From: Saccharothrix longispora
GTDB taxonomy: Bacteria > Actinomycetota > Actinomycetes > Mycobacteriales > Pseudonocardiaceae
Assembly (NCBI RefSeq): GCF_030852425.1
Contig: NZ_NSDM01000001.1
Span: 1,043,758-1,107,757, forward strand
Length of the DNA: 64,000 nt
Reading direction: 5' to 3'
Each line of letters opens with the position of its first letter. Position 1 is the first letter of the stretch. The position numbers and the translations under genes were made by a program. Shown one piece after another: positions 34,881-44,027 of the stretch. Under the pieces are notes generated by a model. It was not told the origin of the DNA and searched no databases. It saw only the letters and a program-made list of their open reading frames with translations.

Positions 34881-35813
34881 TCAGGCGGGTCGGGGCGCGC
34901 CTTCGCCCACCACCTCGACCGCCGCGAGCCACGCCGCACCAGCCGCGCCCTCGGTCGCCACCAGCACCGGCGCCGCGCAGCGCGCGGCCAGCTCGCGCTT
35001 GAGCCGCTCGCCCAGCGGCGCCGCGTGCACCAGGCCGCCCATCAGCACGATCGGCGTCCCGTCGGCGGGCAGCCGGGTCGCCGCGGCGAGGTCCACCAGC
35101 GACCGCACCGCCCCGTCCACGACCTCTGACGCCACCGGCGACGTGGCCGCGTGCTCGGTGACCAGCGGTGCGAAGCGGGCCAGCTCGACCGGCGCGGACG
35201 CGTTCGCGGCCGTGATGAGCCGACGCCACCGGTCGCGCGGCGCGCCCCCGGGCACGCTGGCCCGCCGCAGCACGGCCGCCGTGAACGCGTCGAGGTCGTC
35301 GCGCTCCAACGCCGCCAGCGCGGCCCGCACCGCCTCGCGGCCCAACCAGAACGCCGACCCCTCGTCACCGAGCAGCCAGCCGTAGCCGCCCGTGGTGGAC
35401 ACCAGCCGGTGCCCCGCGATCCGCGCCGCGATCGACCCCGTGCCGGCGACCAGGACGGTGCCGTCCGGCGACGACGAGCCCGACGCGAACGCCGCCTCGC
35501 AGTCCGTGACCACCCGCATCGGACAGCGCAGGCCCGCTCCCGCCCACGCCGCCTCGAACAGCGCCGCCACGGCGGGCTCGGTCAGCTTGCTCGACCCGGC
35601 CATGCCCAGCACGCCCGCCTCGACCTTGCCCGCGTCGAGCCCGTCGAGCGCCGCGGTGAGGGCCTGGCCGACGTGGGCCGCCGCGACCTCCGGCGGGTGG
35701 GAGTTCGGGTTCGCGCCGCCCGCCACCCCCGCGCCCAGCCGCGTGCCGTCGAGGTCGAGCACCAGCGCCCGGGTGCTCGTGCCGCCAGCGTCCAGACCGA
35801 CCACGAAGCCCAT
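34881..35813 (-). CDS. BadF/BadG-type kinase, N-acetylglucosamine kinase-like
   Basis: 310 aa from the ATG at 35813. Motifs: GFVVGLDAGGTSTRALVLDL (phosphate 1), TDCEAAFASG, VLVAGTGSIAAR (phosphate 2), GGYGWLLGDEGSAFWLGREA and IVLMGGLVHAAPLGERL (adenosine). The GYGWLLGDEGS motif is typical of GlcNAc/glucosamine kinases. With nagA and the DasR genes 9-17 kb away it could feed GlcNAc into the pathway. This is the second BadF-type kinase in the window; the one at 26742 is more divergent. Confidence 0.87.
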   Translation of the reverse strand: MGFVVGLDAGGTSTRALVLDLDGTRLGAGVAGGANPNSHPPEVAAAHVGQALTAALDGLDAGKVEAGVLGMAGSSKLTEPAVAALFEAAWAGAGLRCPMRVVTDCEAAFASGSSSPDGTVLVAGTGSIAARIAGHRLVSTTGGYGWLLGDEGSAFWLGREAVRAALAALERDDLDAFTAAVLRRASVPGGAPRDRWRRLITAANASAPVELARFAPLVTEHAATSPVASEVVDGAVRSLVDLAAATRLPADGTPIVLMGGLVHAAPLGERLKRELAARCAAPVLVATEGAAGAAWLAAVEVVGEGAPRPA

Positions 35814-35882
35814 CGGCCGAGTATGCCGAGGGAGCCCCGGGCCCGGCACGCCCAACCGGGTTGTGCCGGACCTGGCTCTCCG

Positions 35883-35942
35883 TGACCTCAGACGGTGACC
35901 CCAGACGGTGACCCCGACGGTGAGCCCGGCCGTGACCCCGGC
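35883..35942. repeat. Short degenerate tandem repeat
   Basis: Five decaying copies of a 10-13-bp unit built on GACCCCAGACGGT, located between the start of the kinase at 34881-35813 and the stop codon of the S8 protease. Probably slippage-derived. It could help terminate the protease transcript, but no clear hairpin is seen. Confidence 0.6.
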
Positions 35943-35943
35943 G

Positions 35944-38900
35944 TCAGCCCGCCGGCAGCACCTGGGCCCGCCGGCCGGACGCGTTGTGGTGGTGCAGCAG
36001 CAGGAGGCCCTTGCCCGGCGCGCGCCGCACCTCCAACTCCGCCCCGTCCTCCGCCGCGAACGTCAGCCCGCCGGTCACGAAGGTGCCCGGCTGGAGCGGG
36101 TCGAACGCCATCGGCTCGCCCTCGACCCGGTCCACGTACCCGTCGGCGTCGCCCGGCGCGGTGTACTTGCCCGTCGTGCCCACGGTGTACGTGATCGGCG
36201 CGGACGTCCCGTTCGGGTCGATCCCCAGCGCCGCCAGCGTCACCGGCAGCACGACCACGTCGCTGTCCATCAGGTTCGTGTCCACGTCGCCGTACTGGCC
36301 GTTGAGCGGCAGCTCCGACACCACCTCGCCGTCCGACACCCGCGTCGCCACCGAGTACCAGACGTCGGCGGTCACCGAGCCCAGCGCGTCCGTCGGCTTC
36401 GCCGCGTTCACGGTGAAGTCGTGCACGCCGTCGCCGGTCGTGTCGATCCGGACCTCCGGCGTGTTCGTCACGCCGAGCGTCACCCAGTCGTGCCAGGTCG
36501 CGATGCCGAACGCGAGCAGCGCGCCCTCGCCGGGGCCGGTCGACGCGACGCCCGCGTACCGCAGGTCGCCGCCCTTGGCGGTGCGGTTGGGCGCGCAGCC
36601 GGTCGTCACCTCGTCCGTGCAGTCGGGCAGCTCCGGGCTCGTGCCGCCCAGCTCGAACACGCTCACCAGCGACCGGTACGCCTCGTCGCCCTCGCCCTGG
36701 TCGAGCCCCCGGCCGCGCAGCCGCAGCACACCCCCGTCCTGCACCGCCTCGACGTCGGCGACCGGCTTGGGGGCCGCGTGCACGGGCACCCGCAGCAGCC
36801 GGCCCGCCGAGCGCACGAGCAGCCGCCCGGACGCCTCGGCGAGGAACTGGCGCGGCACGTCCGCCTGCGTCTTCGCGAGGGTCGGGTCGGCGGTCTTGCG
36901 CAGCTCGGCCGGCGTCACGCGCAGCGTGACCTCCGCCGTCCCCTCCCCGTCCGGCGGGATCCGGAGCATCGGCGGCCACACCTCGAAGCGGGTGCCGGGC
37001 ACCTCGGTCGCCGGCTGGTAGGACAGGCCCGCGGTGCGCCACGAGGACGACTTGTTGACCACCCGCACGGTCCGGCTCACCGACAGCGGTTCCGCCGCCT
37101 CGACCGGGCCGAACGCGACGCCGACCGCGCCGGGGTGGTCCTCGACCATGGCCAGCAGGTCCGCGGCGAGCGCGTCCGCGGCGTCCACCCGGCCCGCGCC
37201 GACCCGCATCGGCGCCTCGGGCGTGCCGGTGCCGCGGTCGTCGCCGTCGGTCACCACGCCGCCGGCCGTGTTCATCACGGCGGCCTTGACCTCCTCCACG
37301 GTCCAGTCGGGGTGAGCCTGGCGCAGCAGGGCGACGATGCCGGCCACGTGCGGCGCGGACATCGAGGTGCCGCCCCCGCTCACGCCGCCGGTGCCGGTGC
37401 CGGTGTCGGCGGAGAAGATGGTGTCGCCGGGTGCGGCCACGTCGGGTTTCGCCGCGACCGGCCCGCGCACGCCGCGCGACGACGACGGGGTCATCGTGTC
37501 GGCGATCGACGGCGTCGTGGTGGGCACGGCCGCCCGCAGCGCGCCGGTCATCCGGACCCGCAGGGCGCCCCCGGCGAGGGCGGGCCGCACCGCCTCGGTG
37601 GCTTCGGCGGTCAGCTGGAACACGGGGATGGCGGCGTTGCCCGCGATGCCCGCCTTGAACACGTGGCTGGTCGCGGGCAGCAGCACGCCCGCCGCGCCGG
37701 CCGCCTGCGCGTGGTCGGTGCGCGCGCCGGAACCGCACCGGCGCGTCACGTCGTCCTCGTCCCACTCCAGCCACGCGTAGCGGCCGGTCAGGTCCTCGGT
37801 GATCGGGTCGCAGCCGTCGAGGTTGGCCTGGTCGGACAGCGCCACCACGGGCAGTTCCCGGTCCAGCGCCGGGTAGTCGGTGTAGGCGACGCTGTACTGG
37901 CCGGGCCGCCGCACGCCGTCCGCCTCGACGCCGTCGAGCACGGCGAACGCGTCGCGCGTGTTGGCCACCGCCAGCGCCTCCGGGGCGTTCGCGGGGGAGC
38001 CGCCGACGTCGTAGAAGTCACCGCCGTTGCCCGCCGAGGCGACCACGGCCACGCCGTGCTCCACGACCTTGCGCACGAACAGGTTGTCCGGGTCGTCCTG
38101 GGCGCCGTAGTCGGTGCCCAGGGACAGGTTGACCACGTCGAGGTGGTCGGTGAAGTCGCCGTCGCCGTTCGGGTCGAGCGACCAGTCCAGGGCCTGCGAC
38201 ACGAGGTCCGTCGCACCCGTGCAGCCGAACACCTTCAGCGCGTAGAGCTGCGCCTTCGGCGCGGTGCCTGGGCCGATGCGCATGGCGTCGAGGTCGTCCG
38301 GGGTCAGCTCGCCGTGGTCGCCGGTGAACGTGGTGCCGTCGGCGTTCTCGCCGAGGCCGGCGGCGGTGCCCGCGACGTGCGTGCCGTGGCCCTGGCAGTC
38401 CATCGGGTTGGGGTCCGGCTTCGGCGCGGCCGTGGCGGGCTCGTTGGCGTCGTAGTCGTCGCCGACGAAGTCGTGGCCGCCGACGACCTTCGCGGTGGGC
38501 GTCCACGGCGCGGTGCGGTCGACGGCGTCGTGCGCGGCGACCGTGCCGGGGCCGCCGAAGTCGGCGTGCGTGTAGTCGATGCCGGTGTCGACGATGCCGA
38601 TCCGCACGCCGTCGCCGAGCAGCCCGGTGTCGTGCCAGGCGCGCACGGCCCTGGTCAGCCGCACCGCGCCCGAGTTCTGCACCACCTTCGGCACGGTCAG
38701 CCGCACCGACTTCACGCCGGGCAGCGCGACCGCCTCGCGCAGCGTCGCCGCGTCGGCCGTGACGACGACGCCGGGCACCGCGTTGCGGGTGGTGGCGACC
38801 TCGCGGGCGCCCGCGTCCCGGTCGCGCAGCGCGTCCAGGACCCGCGCGGCCCGGTCGTCGGTGTCCGCGCGGGCGGCGCGGGCGGCGGCCGGGTCGCCGA

Positions 38901-39183
38901 GGCCGCGTTCCCGCTGCTCGCCGTACGCCTCCGCGGCCGGGGTGGTGGCCAGCTCGACGAACGCGGTGACCGCGCCGGTGGCCCGCGCCAGGTCCGCGCC
39001 GACCGGGCCGGTCCCGCCGGTGGCCGGTTCGGTGGGGGACGCGTGGGTCGCCTGGCGACCGTTCGGCGGCACGGGCCGCGCCGGGGCGCCGGCCGGGTCC
39101 TCCCGCGCGGCCGCGGGCACGACGACGAGCGAGGCGACCAGGACGACGGCGGCGGATGCCCACACCGCGCGGTGGTGGTTCAT
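35944..39183 (-). CDS. Secreted subtilisin-like serine protease (S8) with PA domain
   Basis: 1079 aa from the ATG at 39183. Signal peptide about 1-26 (VLVASLVVVPAAAREDP). A propeptide-like inhibitor region lies at about 68-165. The catalytic triad is Asp199 (GIVDTGIDY), His266 (CQGHGTHVAG) and Ser near 605 (GTSMSAPHVAG). A protease-associated (PA) domain is inserted between His and Ser. After the catalytic domain come beta-rich regions typical of C5a-peptidase-like or lactocepin-like S8A enzymes. No LPXTG anchor is seen. It degrades extracellular protein. Divergent from the fucose operon. Confidence 0.93.
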   Translation of the reverse strand: MNHHRAVWASAAVVLVASLVVVPAAAREDPAGAPARPVPPNGRQATHASPTEPATGGTGPVGADLARATGAVTAFVELATTPAAEAYGEQRERGLGDPAAARAARADTDDRAARVLDALRDRDAGAREVATTRNAVPGVVVTADAATLREAVALPGVKSVRLTVPKVVQNSGAVRLTRAVRAWHDTGLLGDGVRIGIVDTGIDYTHADFGGPGTVAAHDAVDRTAPWTPTAKVVGGHDFVGDDYDANEPATAAPKPDPNPMDCQGHGTHVAGTAAGLGENADGTTFTGDHGELTPDDLDAMRIGPGTAPKAQLYALKVFGCTGATDLVSQALDWSLDPNGDGDFTDHLDVVNLSLGTDYGAQDDPDNLFVRKVVEHGVAVVASAGNGGDFYDVGGSPANAPEALAVANTRDAFAVLDGVEADGVRRPGQYSVAYTDYPALDRELPVVALSDQANLDGCDPITEDLTGRYAWLEWDEDDVTRRCGSGARTDHAQAAGAAGVLLPATSHVFKAGIAGNAAIPVFQLTAEATEAVRPALAGGALRVRMTGALRAAVPTTTPSIADTMTPSSSRGVRGPVAAKPDVAAPGDTIFSADTGTGTGGVSGGGTSMSAPHVAGIVALLRQAHPDWTVEEVKAAVMNTAGGVVTDGDDRGTGTPEAPMRVGAGRVDAADALAADLLAMVEDHPGAVGVAFGPVEAAEPLSVSRTVRVVNKSSSWRTAGLSYQPATEVPGTRFEVWPPMLRIPPDGEGTAEVTLRVTPAELRKTADPTLAKTQADVPRQFLAEASGRLLVRSAGRLLRVPVHAAPKPVADVEAVQDGGVLRLRGRGLDQGEGDEAYRSLVSVFELGGTSPELPDCTDEVTTGCAPNRTAKGGDLRYAGVASTGPGEGALLAFGIATWHDWVTLGVTNTPEVRIDTTGDGVHDFTVNAAKPTDALGSVTADVWYSVATRVSDGEVVSELPLNGQYGDVDTNLMDSDVVVLPVTLAALGIDPNGTSAPITYTVGTTGKYTAPGDADGYVDRVEGEPMAFDPLQPGTFVTGGLTFAAEDGAELEVRRAPGKGLLLLHHHNASGRRAQVLPAG

Positions 39184-39258
39184 CGGGACCTTTCGTGGGC
39201 GGAGATTCATCGGACCAATTGCCGAACCGGCTCTGGACAGTGCCGTACCGGGAGCGCT

Positions 39259-39273
39259 ATACACCCGATGTAT
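39259..39273. promoter_or_regulatory. Palindromic operator candidate upstream of the fucose operon
   Basis: ATACA and TGTAT arms with a 5-base spacer (CCCGA), 26 bp before the first fucose-pathway gene and 75 bp from the S8 start. It could bind the FadR-type regulator at 43143 or another GntR protein. Confidence 0.4.
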
Positions 39274-39299
39274 CGACCGGTTGTCGAGGAGGACCTGCC

Positions 39300-40154
39300 G
39301 TGCAGCTGTTGCGTCTGGGACCACCGGGACGGGAACGCCCCGCCGTCCGCGCCGATGACGGCGTCACGTACGACCTCACCCCGGTGACGACGGACCTCAC
39401 GGGCGAATTCCTAGCCGACGACGGCATCGCGCGGACCCGTGACGCGCTGGCGGCGGGCGAGCTCCAACCGATCGTGGTGGACGGCGTCCGGATCGGGCCC
39501 CCGGTGGCGGGCGTCGGCAAGGTCGTCTGCATCGGCCTGAACTACCGCGACCACGCGGAGGAGATCGGCGCGGCGATCCCGGCCGAGCCCGTCGTGTTCC
39601 TCAAGACCCCCGACACGATCGTGGGACCGCACGACGAGGTGCTCGTGCCGCGCCGCTCGGTCAAGACCGACTGGGAGGTCGAGCTGGGCGTCGTCATCGG
39701 CCGCACCGCCCGGTACCTGGAGACCGCGGAGGAGGCGCTGGCCTGCGTCGCCGGGTACGTCGTGTCGCACGACGTGTCCGAGCGCGAGTTCCAGATCGAG
39801 CGCGGCGGCCAGTGGGACAAGGGCAAGAACTGCGAGACGTTCAACCCGCTCGGACCGTGCCTCGTCCCCGCCGACGAGGTCGCCGACCCGCAGGCGCTGG
39901 GCCTGCGGCTGTGGGTCAACGGCACGCTCCGGCAGGACTCCTCGACCGGGAACATGATCTTCCCGGTGGCCGAGCTGGTCCGCTACCTCAGCTGGTTCCT
40001 CGTCCTGCGACCGGGCGACCTGGTCAACACCGGCACGCCCGCCGGCGTCGCGCTCGGGCAGCCCGAGCCGAAGCCGTACCTGCGCGCGGGCGACGTGGTC
40101 GAGCTGGAGATCGACGGCCTGGGCGGGCAGCGCCAAGTGCTCGGGCAGGCGTGA
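39300..40154 (+). CDS. Fumarylacetoacetate hydrolase family protein (fucose pathway)
   Basis: 284 aa. GTG start with GAGGAGG 7 nt upstream. FAH-fold motifs: [29 protein letters not shown], the metal-binding [25 protein letters not shown] and [15 protein letters not shown]. In non-phosphorylative L-fucose or L-rhamnose degradation this family hydrolyses 2,4-diketo-3-deoxy-L-fuconate to pyruvate and L-lactate. It is the first gene of the operon and its stop overlaps the next start (TGATG). Confidence 0.9.
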   Translation: MQLLRLGPPGRERPAVRADDGVTYDLTPVTTDLTGEFLADDGIARTRDALAAGELQPIVVDGVRIGPPVAGVGKVVCIGLNYRDHAEEIGAAIPAEPVVFLKTPDTIVGPHDEVLVPRRSVKTDWEVELGVVIGRTARYLETAEEALACVAGYVVSHDVSEREFQIERGGQWDKGKNCETFNPLGPCLVPADEVADPQALGLRLWVNGTLRQDSSTGNMIFPVAELVRYLSWFLVLRPGDLVNTGTPAGVALGQPEPKPYLRAGDVVELEIDGLGGQRQVLGQA

Positions 40155-41458
40155 TGGCCCGCATCACCGGGGTGGAGGTGGTGGACGTCCGGTTCCCCAC
40201 CTCGCGCGACCTGGACGGGTCGGACGCGATGAACCCGGACCCCGACTACTCGGCGGCCTACCTGGTGCTGCGCACCGACGACGGCCCGGACGGCCACGGC
40301 CTGGTGTTCACCATCGGCCGCGGCAACGACGTGCAGGTCGCCGCCATCCGCTCCCTGGCCCCGCACGTGCTGGACCGCCCCGTGCCGGAGACCGCCGCCG
40401 ACCTGGGCGCGCTGTACCGCGAGCTGGTGGGCGACTCGCAGCTGCGCTGGCTCGGCCCGGAGAAGGGCGTCGCGCACATGGCGCTCGGCGCGGTCGTGAA
40501 CGCCGCGTGGGACCTCGCCGCCCGGCGCGCGGGCCTGCCGGTGTGGCGCTTCCTGGCCGGGATGTCGCCCGAGGAGGTCGTGGGCCTGGTCGACTTCCGC
40601 TACCTGTCCGACGCGCTCACCCCGGACGAGGCGCTGGCCGTCCTGCGCGCCGCCGAACCGGGCAGGGCCGGGCGGGCCGCCGCGCTGGAGCGCGACGGCT
40701 ACCCGGCGTACACGACGTCGCCGGGCTGGCTCGGCTACCCCGACGCCAAGGTCGAGGCCCTGACCAGGCAGGCGCTGGCCGACGGCTTCGACATGGTCAA
40801 GCTGAAGGTCGGCGGCGACCTGGCCGACGACGTGCGCCGGCTGCGACTGGTGCGCGAGGTCGTCGGCCCGGACGTGCGGGTCGCGGTGGACGCCAACCAG
40901 CGGTGGGACGTGGGCACCGCCATCGGGTGGATGCGGGAGCTGGCACCGTTCGACCCGTACTGGGTCGAGGAGCCCACCTCGCCCGACGACGTGCTGGCGC
41001 ACCGCGCCATCGCCGACGCGCTGCGCCCGATCAAGGTGGCCACCGGCGAGCACGTGCCGAACCGGGTGGTCTTCAAGCAGCTGCTCCAGGCCGGCGCGGT
41101 CGACGTGGTGCAGCTCGACGCGTGCCGCGTCGGCGGGGTCAACGAGAACGTGGCGATCCTGCTGCTGGCCGCGAAGTTCGGCGTGCCGGTGTGCCCGCAC
41201 GCGGGCGGCGTGGGGCTGTGCGAGCTGGTGCGGCACCTGGCGATGTTCGACTTCGTCGCGGTGTCCGGCACCACCGACGGCCGGGCCGTCGAGTGGGTGG
41301 ACCACCTGCACGAGCACTTCACCGACCCGGCGGTGGTGCGGGGCGGCCGGTACCTGGCGCCGGTCGCGCCCGGCTTCTCCGCCGAGCTGGCGCCGGGGAC
41401 CCTGGCGGACTTCCGCTACCCCGACGGTCCGGTGTGGACGGAACTGGAGGCGCGATGA
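40154..41458 (+). CDS. L-fuconate dehydratase (enolase superfamily)
   Basis: 434 aa. It matches the L-fuconate dehydratase family closely along its whole length: [20 protein letters not shown] at the start, [16 protein letters not shown], the KxK base [10 protein letters not shown], metal ligands in [10 protein letters not shown] and [20 protein letters not shown], and [20 protein letters not shown]. It dehydrates L-fuconate to 2-keto-3-deoxy-L-fuconate. Coupled to its neighbours by overlaps of 1 and 4 bases. Confidence 0.94.
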   Translation: MARITGVEVVDVRFPTSRDLDGSDAMNPDPDYSAAYLVLRTDDGPDGHGLVFTIGRGNDVQVAAIRSLAPHVLDRPVPETAADLGALYRELVGDSQLRWLGPEKGVAHMALGAVVNAAWDLAARRAGLPVWRFLAGMSPEEVVGLVDFRYLSDALTPDEALAVLRAAEPGRAGRAAALERDGYPAYTTSPGWLGYPDAKVEALTRQALADGFDMVKLKVGGDLADDVRRLRLVREVVGPDVRVAVDANQRWDVGTAIGWMRELAPFDPYWVEEPTSPDDVLAHRAIADALRPIKVATGEHVPNRVVFKQLLQAGAVDVVQLDACRVGGVNENVAILLLAAKFGVPVCPHAGGVGLCELVRHLAMFDFVAVSGTTDGRAVEWVDHLHEHFTDPAVVRGGRYLAPVAPGFSAELAPGTLADFRYPDGPVWTELEAR

Positions 41459-42207
41459 GCGAGTTCGAGGGCCTGGTGGCGGTGGTGACCGGCGGCGCGT
41501 CGGGCATCGGCCTGGCCACCGCGCGGCTGCTGGCCGCGCGCGGGGCGGTGGCGGTCGCGTTCGACGTGGACACCGGGGTGGGGCCGCCGCTGCACGGCGT
41601 GCGCTGCGACGTGACCGACGACGCGTCCGTCCGGGCCGCCGTGGACGCGGTGGTGGAGCGGTTCGGCCGGCTCGACGTGCTGGTGAACAACGCGGGCATC
41701 GGCGCGCAGGGCGACGTGGCCGCGAACGGCGACGACGAGTGGCGGCGCGTGCTCGACGTCAACGTGCTGGGGATCGCCCGGGTGTCCCGGGCCGCGCTGC
41801 CGCACCTGCGCCGCTCGCCGGCCGCGGCGATCGTGAACACCGGGTCCATCGCGGCGTGGGCCGGCCTGCCGCGTCGCGCGGTGTACTCGGCCAGCAAGGG
41901 CGCCGTGCACGCGCTGACCCTCGCGATGGCCGCCGACCACGTGCGGGAGGGCATCCGGGTCAACGCGGTCGCGCCCGGCACGGCGGACACCCCGTGGGTC
42001 GGGCGGCTGCTCGACGCCGCGCCCGACCCGGTCGCCGAGCGGGCCGCGCTGGAGGCCAGGCAGCCGCACGGCCGGCTGGTCACCGCGGACGAGGTGGCGG
42101 GCGCCGTCGCCTACCTGGCCGGGCCGCTGTCCGGGTCCACCACCGGCACCGTGCTCGCGGTGGACGGCGGCATGCACGGGCTGCGGTTGCGCCCGGCCGG
42201 CTCGTGA
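41455..42207 (+). CDS. SDR-family oxidoreductase (2-keto-3-deoxy-L-fuconate dehydrogenase-like)
   Basis: 250 aa, classical short-chain dehydrogenase. Cofactor motif [11 protein letters not shown], an acidic FDVD at the end of the second strand suggesting NAD+, NNAG, and the Ser-Tyr-Lys triad in NTGSIAAW and YSASKGA. In this operon the expected role is oxidation of 2-keto-3-deoxy-L-fuconate to the 2,4-diketo compound consumed by the FAH protein. Confidence 0.9.
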   Translation: MSEFEGLVAVVTGGASGIGLATARLLAARGAVAVAFDVDTGVGPPLHGVRCDVTDDASVRAAVDAVVERFGRLDVLVNNAGIGAQGDVAANGDDEWRRVLDVNVLGIARVSRAALPHLRRSPAAAIVNTGSIAAWAGLPRRAVYSASKGAVHALTLAMAADHVREGIRVNAVAPGTADTPWVGRLLDAAPDPVAERAALEARQPHGRLVTADEVAGAVAYLAGPLSGSTTGTVLAVDGGMHGLRLRPAGS

Positions 42208-43115
42208 TCCCGCTGACGCCCCTGGGGGTCGGCGGCGGACCCCTCGGCAACCTCTACACCCCCGTGTCCGACGAGGACGCGTTCGCCGCCCTGGAGGCCG
42301 CCTGGGACGCCGGGGTCCGCTACTTCGACACCGCGCCGCACTACGGGCTGGGCCTGTCCGAGCGGCGGCTGGGCGAGTTCCTGCGCGGTCGGCCGCGGAA
42401 CTCGTTCGTGGTGTCGACGAAGGTGGGCCGGCTGCTGGAGCCGTCGTCGGCGGGCGGGGACGACCTGGCGAACGGGTTCGCGGTGCCCGCCACGTCCCGG
42501 CGGGTGTGGGACTTCGGGGCGGACGGCGTGCGGAGGTCGCTGGAGTCGTCGCTGGAGCGCCTCGGGCTGGACCGGGTGGACGTGGTCTACCTGCACGACC
42601 CCGACGACCACTGGGAGCGGGCCGCCTCCTCGGCGGTGCCCGCGCTGGTGTCGTGGCGGGAGCAGGGGATCGTGGACGCGGTCGGCGTGGGCATGAACCA
42701 GTGGGAGCTGCCCGCGCGGTTCGTGCGCGAGACCGGGGTGGACGTGGTGCTGCTCGCGGGGCGGTACACGCTGCTGGACCGGTCCGGCGCGCCGCTGCTC
42801 GACCTGTGCGCCGAACGCGGGGTGCCCGTGGTGGCGGCGGGGGTGTTCAACTCCGGGCTGCTCGTCGGCGGCGGCACCTACGACTACCGGACCGCGCCGC
42901 CCGGACCGGTGGCGCGGGCGCGGCGGGTCGCCGGGGTGTGCGAGCGGTACGGGGTGGCGCTGCCGTCGGCGGCGGTGCGGTTCCCGCTGCGCCACCCTGC
43001 CGTGGTGTCGGTGCTGGTGGGGGTGCGGACGGCGGAGGAGGTGCGGGCCAACGCGGCGGCGCTGTCGGCGGACGTGCCCGACGGGCTGTGGGAGGCGCTG
43101 GAGGAGCCGGCGTAG
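42204..43115 (+). CDS. Aldo/keto reductase (L-fucose dehydrogenase-like)
   Basis: 303 aa. AKR motifs: YFDTAPHYGLGLSERRLGEF (Asp and Tyr), VSTKVGRLL (Lys), VVYLHDPDDHWE (His region), and a C-terminal VSVLVGVRTAEEVRAN. It resembles L-fucose / pyridoxal 4-dehydrogenases, which oxidise L-fucose to the lactone as the first step of the pathway. The GTG start overlaps the SDR stop by 4 bases. Last gene of the operon, 27 bp from the convergent regulator. Confidence 0.88.
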   Translation: MIPLTPLGVGGGPLGNLYTPVSDEDAFAALEAAWDAGVRYFDTAPHYGLGLSERRLGEFLRGRPRNSFVVSTKVGRLLEPSSAGGDDLANGFAVPATSRRVWDFGADGVRRSLESSLERLGLDRVDVVYLHDPDDHWERAASSAVPALVSWREQGIVDAVGVGMNQWELPARFVRETGVDVVLLAGRYTLLDRSGAPLLDLCAERGVPVVAAGVFNSGLLVGGGTYDYRTAPPGPVARARRVAGVCERYGVALPSAAVRFPLRHPAVVSVLVGVRTAEEVRANAAALSADVPDGLWEALEEPA

Positions 43116-43142
43116 CGCGGTCCGGCGCTCTCCGGGACGGGC

Positions 43143-43817
43143 TCAGGTCAGGTCGGACAGCCACTGCTCGACGCCCGCCACGTGCACCGTGGACCAGGAC
43201 CGGGCCAGCTCGGTCTGGCGGGCGGCCAGGGCGTCGACGATCGCCCGGTGCTCGGCGACGGTCCGCTCCACGGCCCCGCCCTGCGTGATACCGCGCCAGA
43301 TGCGCACCCGCACGGTGGGACCGGCGAGCGTGTCGAGCAGTCGGGCGAGGTAGGCGTTGCCCGAGGCGCGGGCGATGGCGCGGTGGAACGCCAGGTCGTG
43401 CTCGACCAGCTCCTCGACCGACCGGGCCGCCTCGGCGGCGTCGCACAGGGCGCGCAGCGCGGCGACCTCCTCGGGGCCGACGCGCTGCGCCGCCATCGCC
43501 GCGGCGGCGGGTTCGAGGATGCGCCGGACCTGGAGCACCTCCAGCACCGAGTCCTCACCGCGGTGCAGGTCGAGCACGAACGACAGCGCGCCGAGCAGGT
43601 CGTCGGCCCGCAGGCTGGACACGTACGTGCCGTCGCCCTGCCGCACGTCCAGCACCCTGACCAGCGACAACGCCTTGACGGCCTCGCGCAGGGAGTTCCG
43701 GGACAGGCCGAGCCGCCCGGCCAGGTCGGCCTCGCGCGGAAGTCGGTCGCCCGGCTTGAGCTCGCCGGAGACGATCATCTCCTTGACGCGCAGGATCGCG
43801 TCGTCGGTCACTGCCAC
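43143..43817 (-). CDS. FadR-subfamily GntR regulator
   Basis: 224 aa. N-terminal winged helix (LKPGDRLPREADLAGRLGLS, NSLREAVKAL) and an all-helical FCD ligand-binding domain with the metal histidines in EHDLAFHRAIARASGN and AEHRAIVDAL. FCD regulators usually sense sugar acids or keto acids. Position next to the fucose operon suggests that it controls it in response to a fuconate-type intermediate. Confidence 0.9.
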   Translation of the reverse strand: MAVTDDAILRVKEMIVSGELKPGDRLPREADLAGRLGLSRNSLREAVKALSLVRVLDVRQGDGTYVSSLRADDLLGALSFVLDLHRGEDSVLEVLQVRRILEPAAAAMAAQRVGPEEVAALRALCDAAEAARSVEELVEHDLAFHRAIARASGNAYLARLLDTLAGPTVRVRIWRGITQGGAVERTVAEHRAIVDALAARQTELARSWSTVHVAGVEQWLSDLT

Positions 43818-43848
43818 GGCGTCCTCGACTCGTCCGGTAGACCTCGGA

Positions 43849-43857
43849 TGTCTGACA
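43849..43857. promoter_or_regulatory. FadR-type operator candidate
   Basis: TGTCTGACA fits the short palindrome type TGTCNGACA used by FadR-subfamily GntR proteins. It is 32 bp upstream of the FadR-type gene start and therefore probably autoregulatory. Confidence 0.45.
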
Positions 43858-43954
43858 CCAAGTATGGGGCACCGGGAGCGCCGCCCCCGACGACCCGCCA
43901 GTCCCGGTCCTTCCCGGTCCGCTCGCCGGACATTAACTGATCTTCACTATATTC

Positions 43955-43969
43955 GGTTATCTTATAACC
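43955..43969. promoter_or_regulatory. AT-rich palindrome between the FadR-type gene and nagA
   Basis: GGTTAT and ATAACC around CTT, a perfect 6+6 inverted repeat in an AT-rich island (43931-43970) that must hold the divergent promoters. On the minus strand TATAGT (43951 to 43946) is a possible -10 for the regulator gene. Confidence 0.45.
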
Positions 43970-44000
43970 ACACGTGACGGCGTCCACCGCTTGCGGTCAT

Positions 44001-44016
44001 AATGGTCTGGACCATT
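44001..44016. promoter_or_regulatory. dre operator (DasR) of nagA
   Basis: AATGGTCTGGACCATT, a nearly perfect palindrome that matches the DasR-responsive element core TGGTCTAGACCA at 11 of 12 positions. It ends 11 bases before the nagA start codon and so lies over the ribosome site and probable transcription start. In Streptomyces coelicolor nagA is a known DasR target. Confidence 0.8.
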
Positions 44017-44027
44017 GAGGAGGGACC

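Noticed and set aside
35908..39387. 1159-aa plus-strand open frame opposite the S8 protease
   Set aside because: Shadow of the well-supported protease; no motif, no ribosome site, Arg/His/Val-rich composition.
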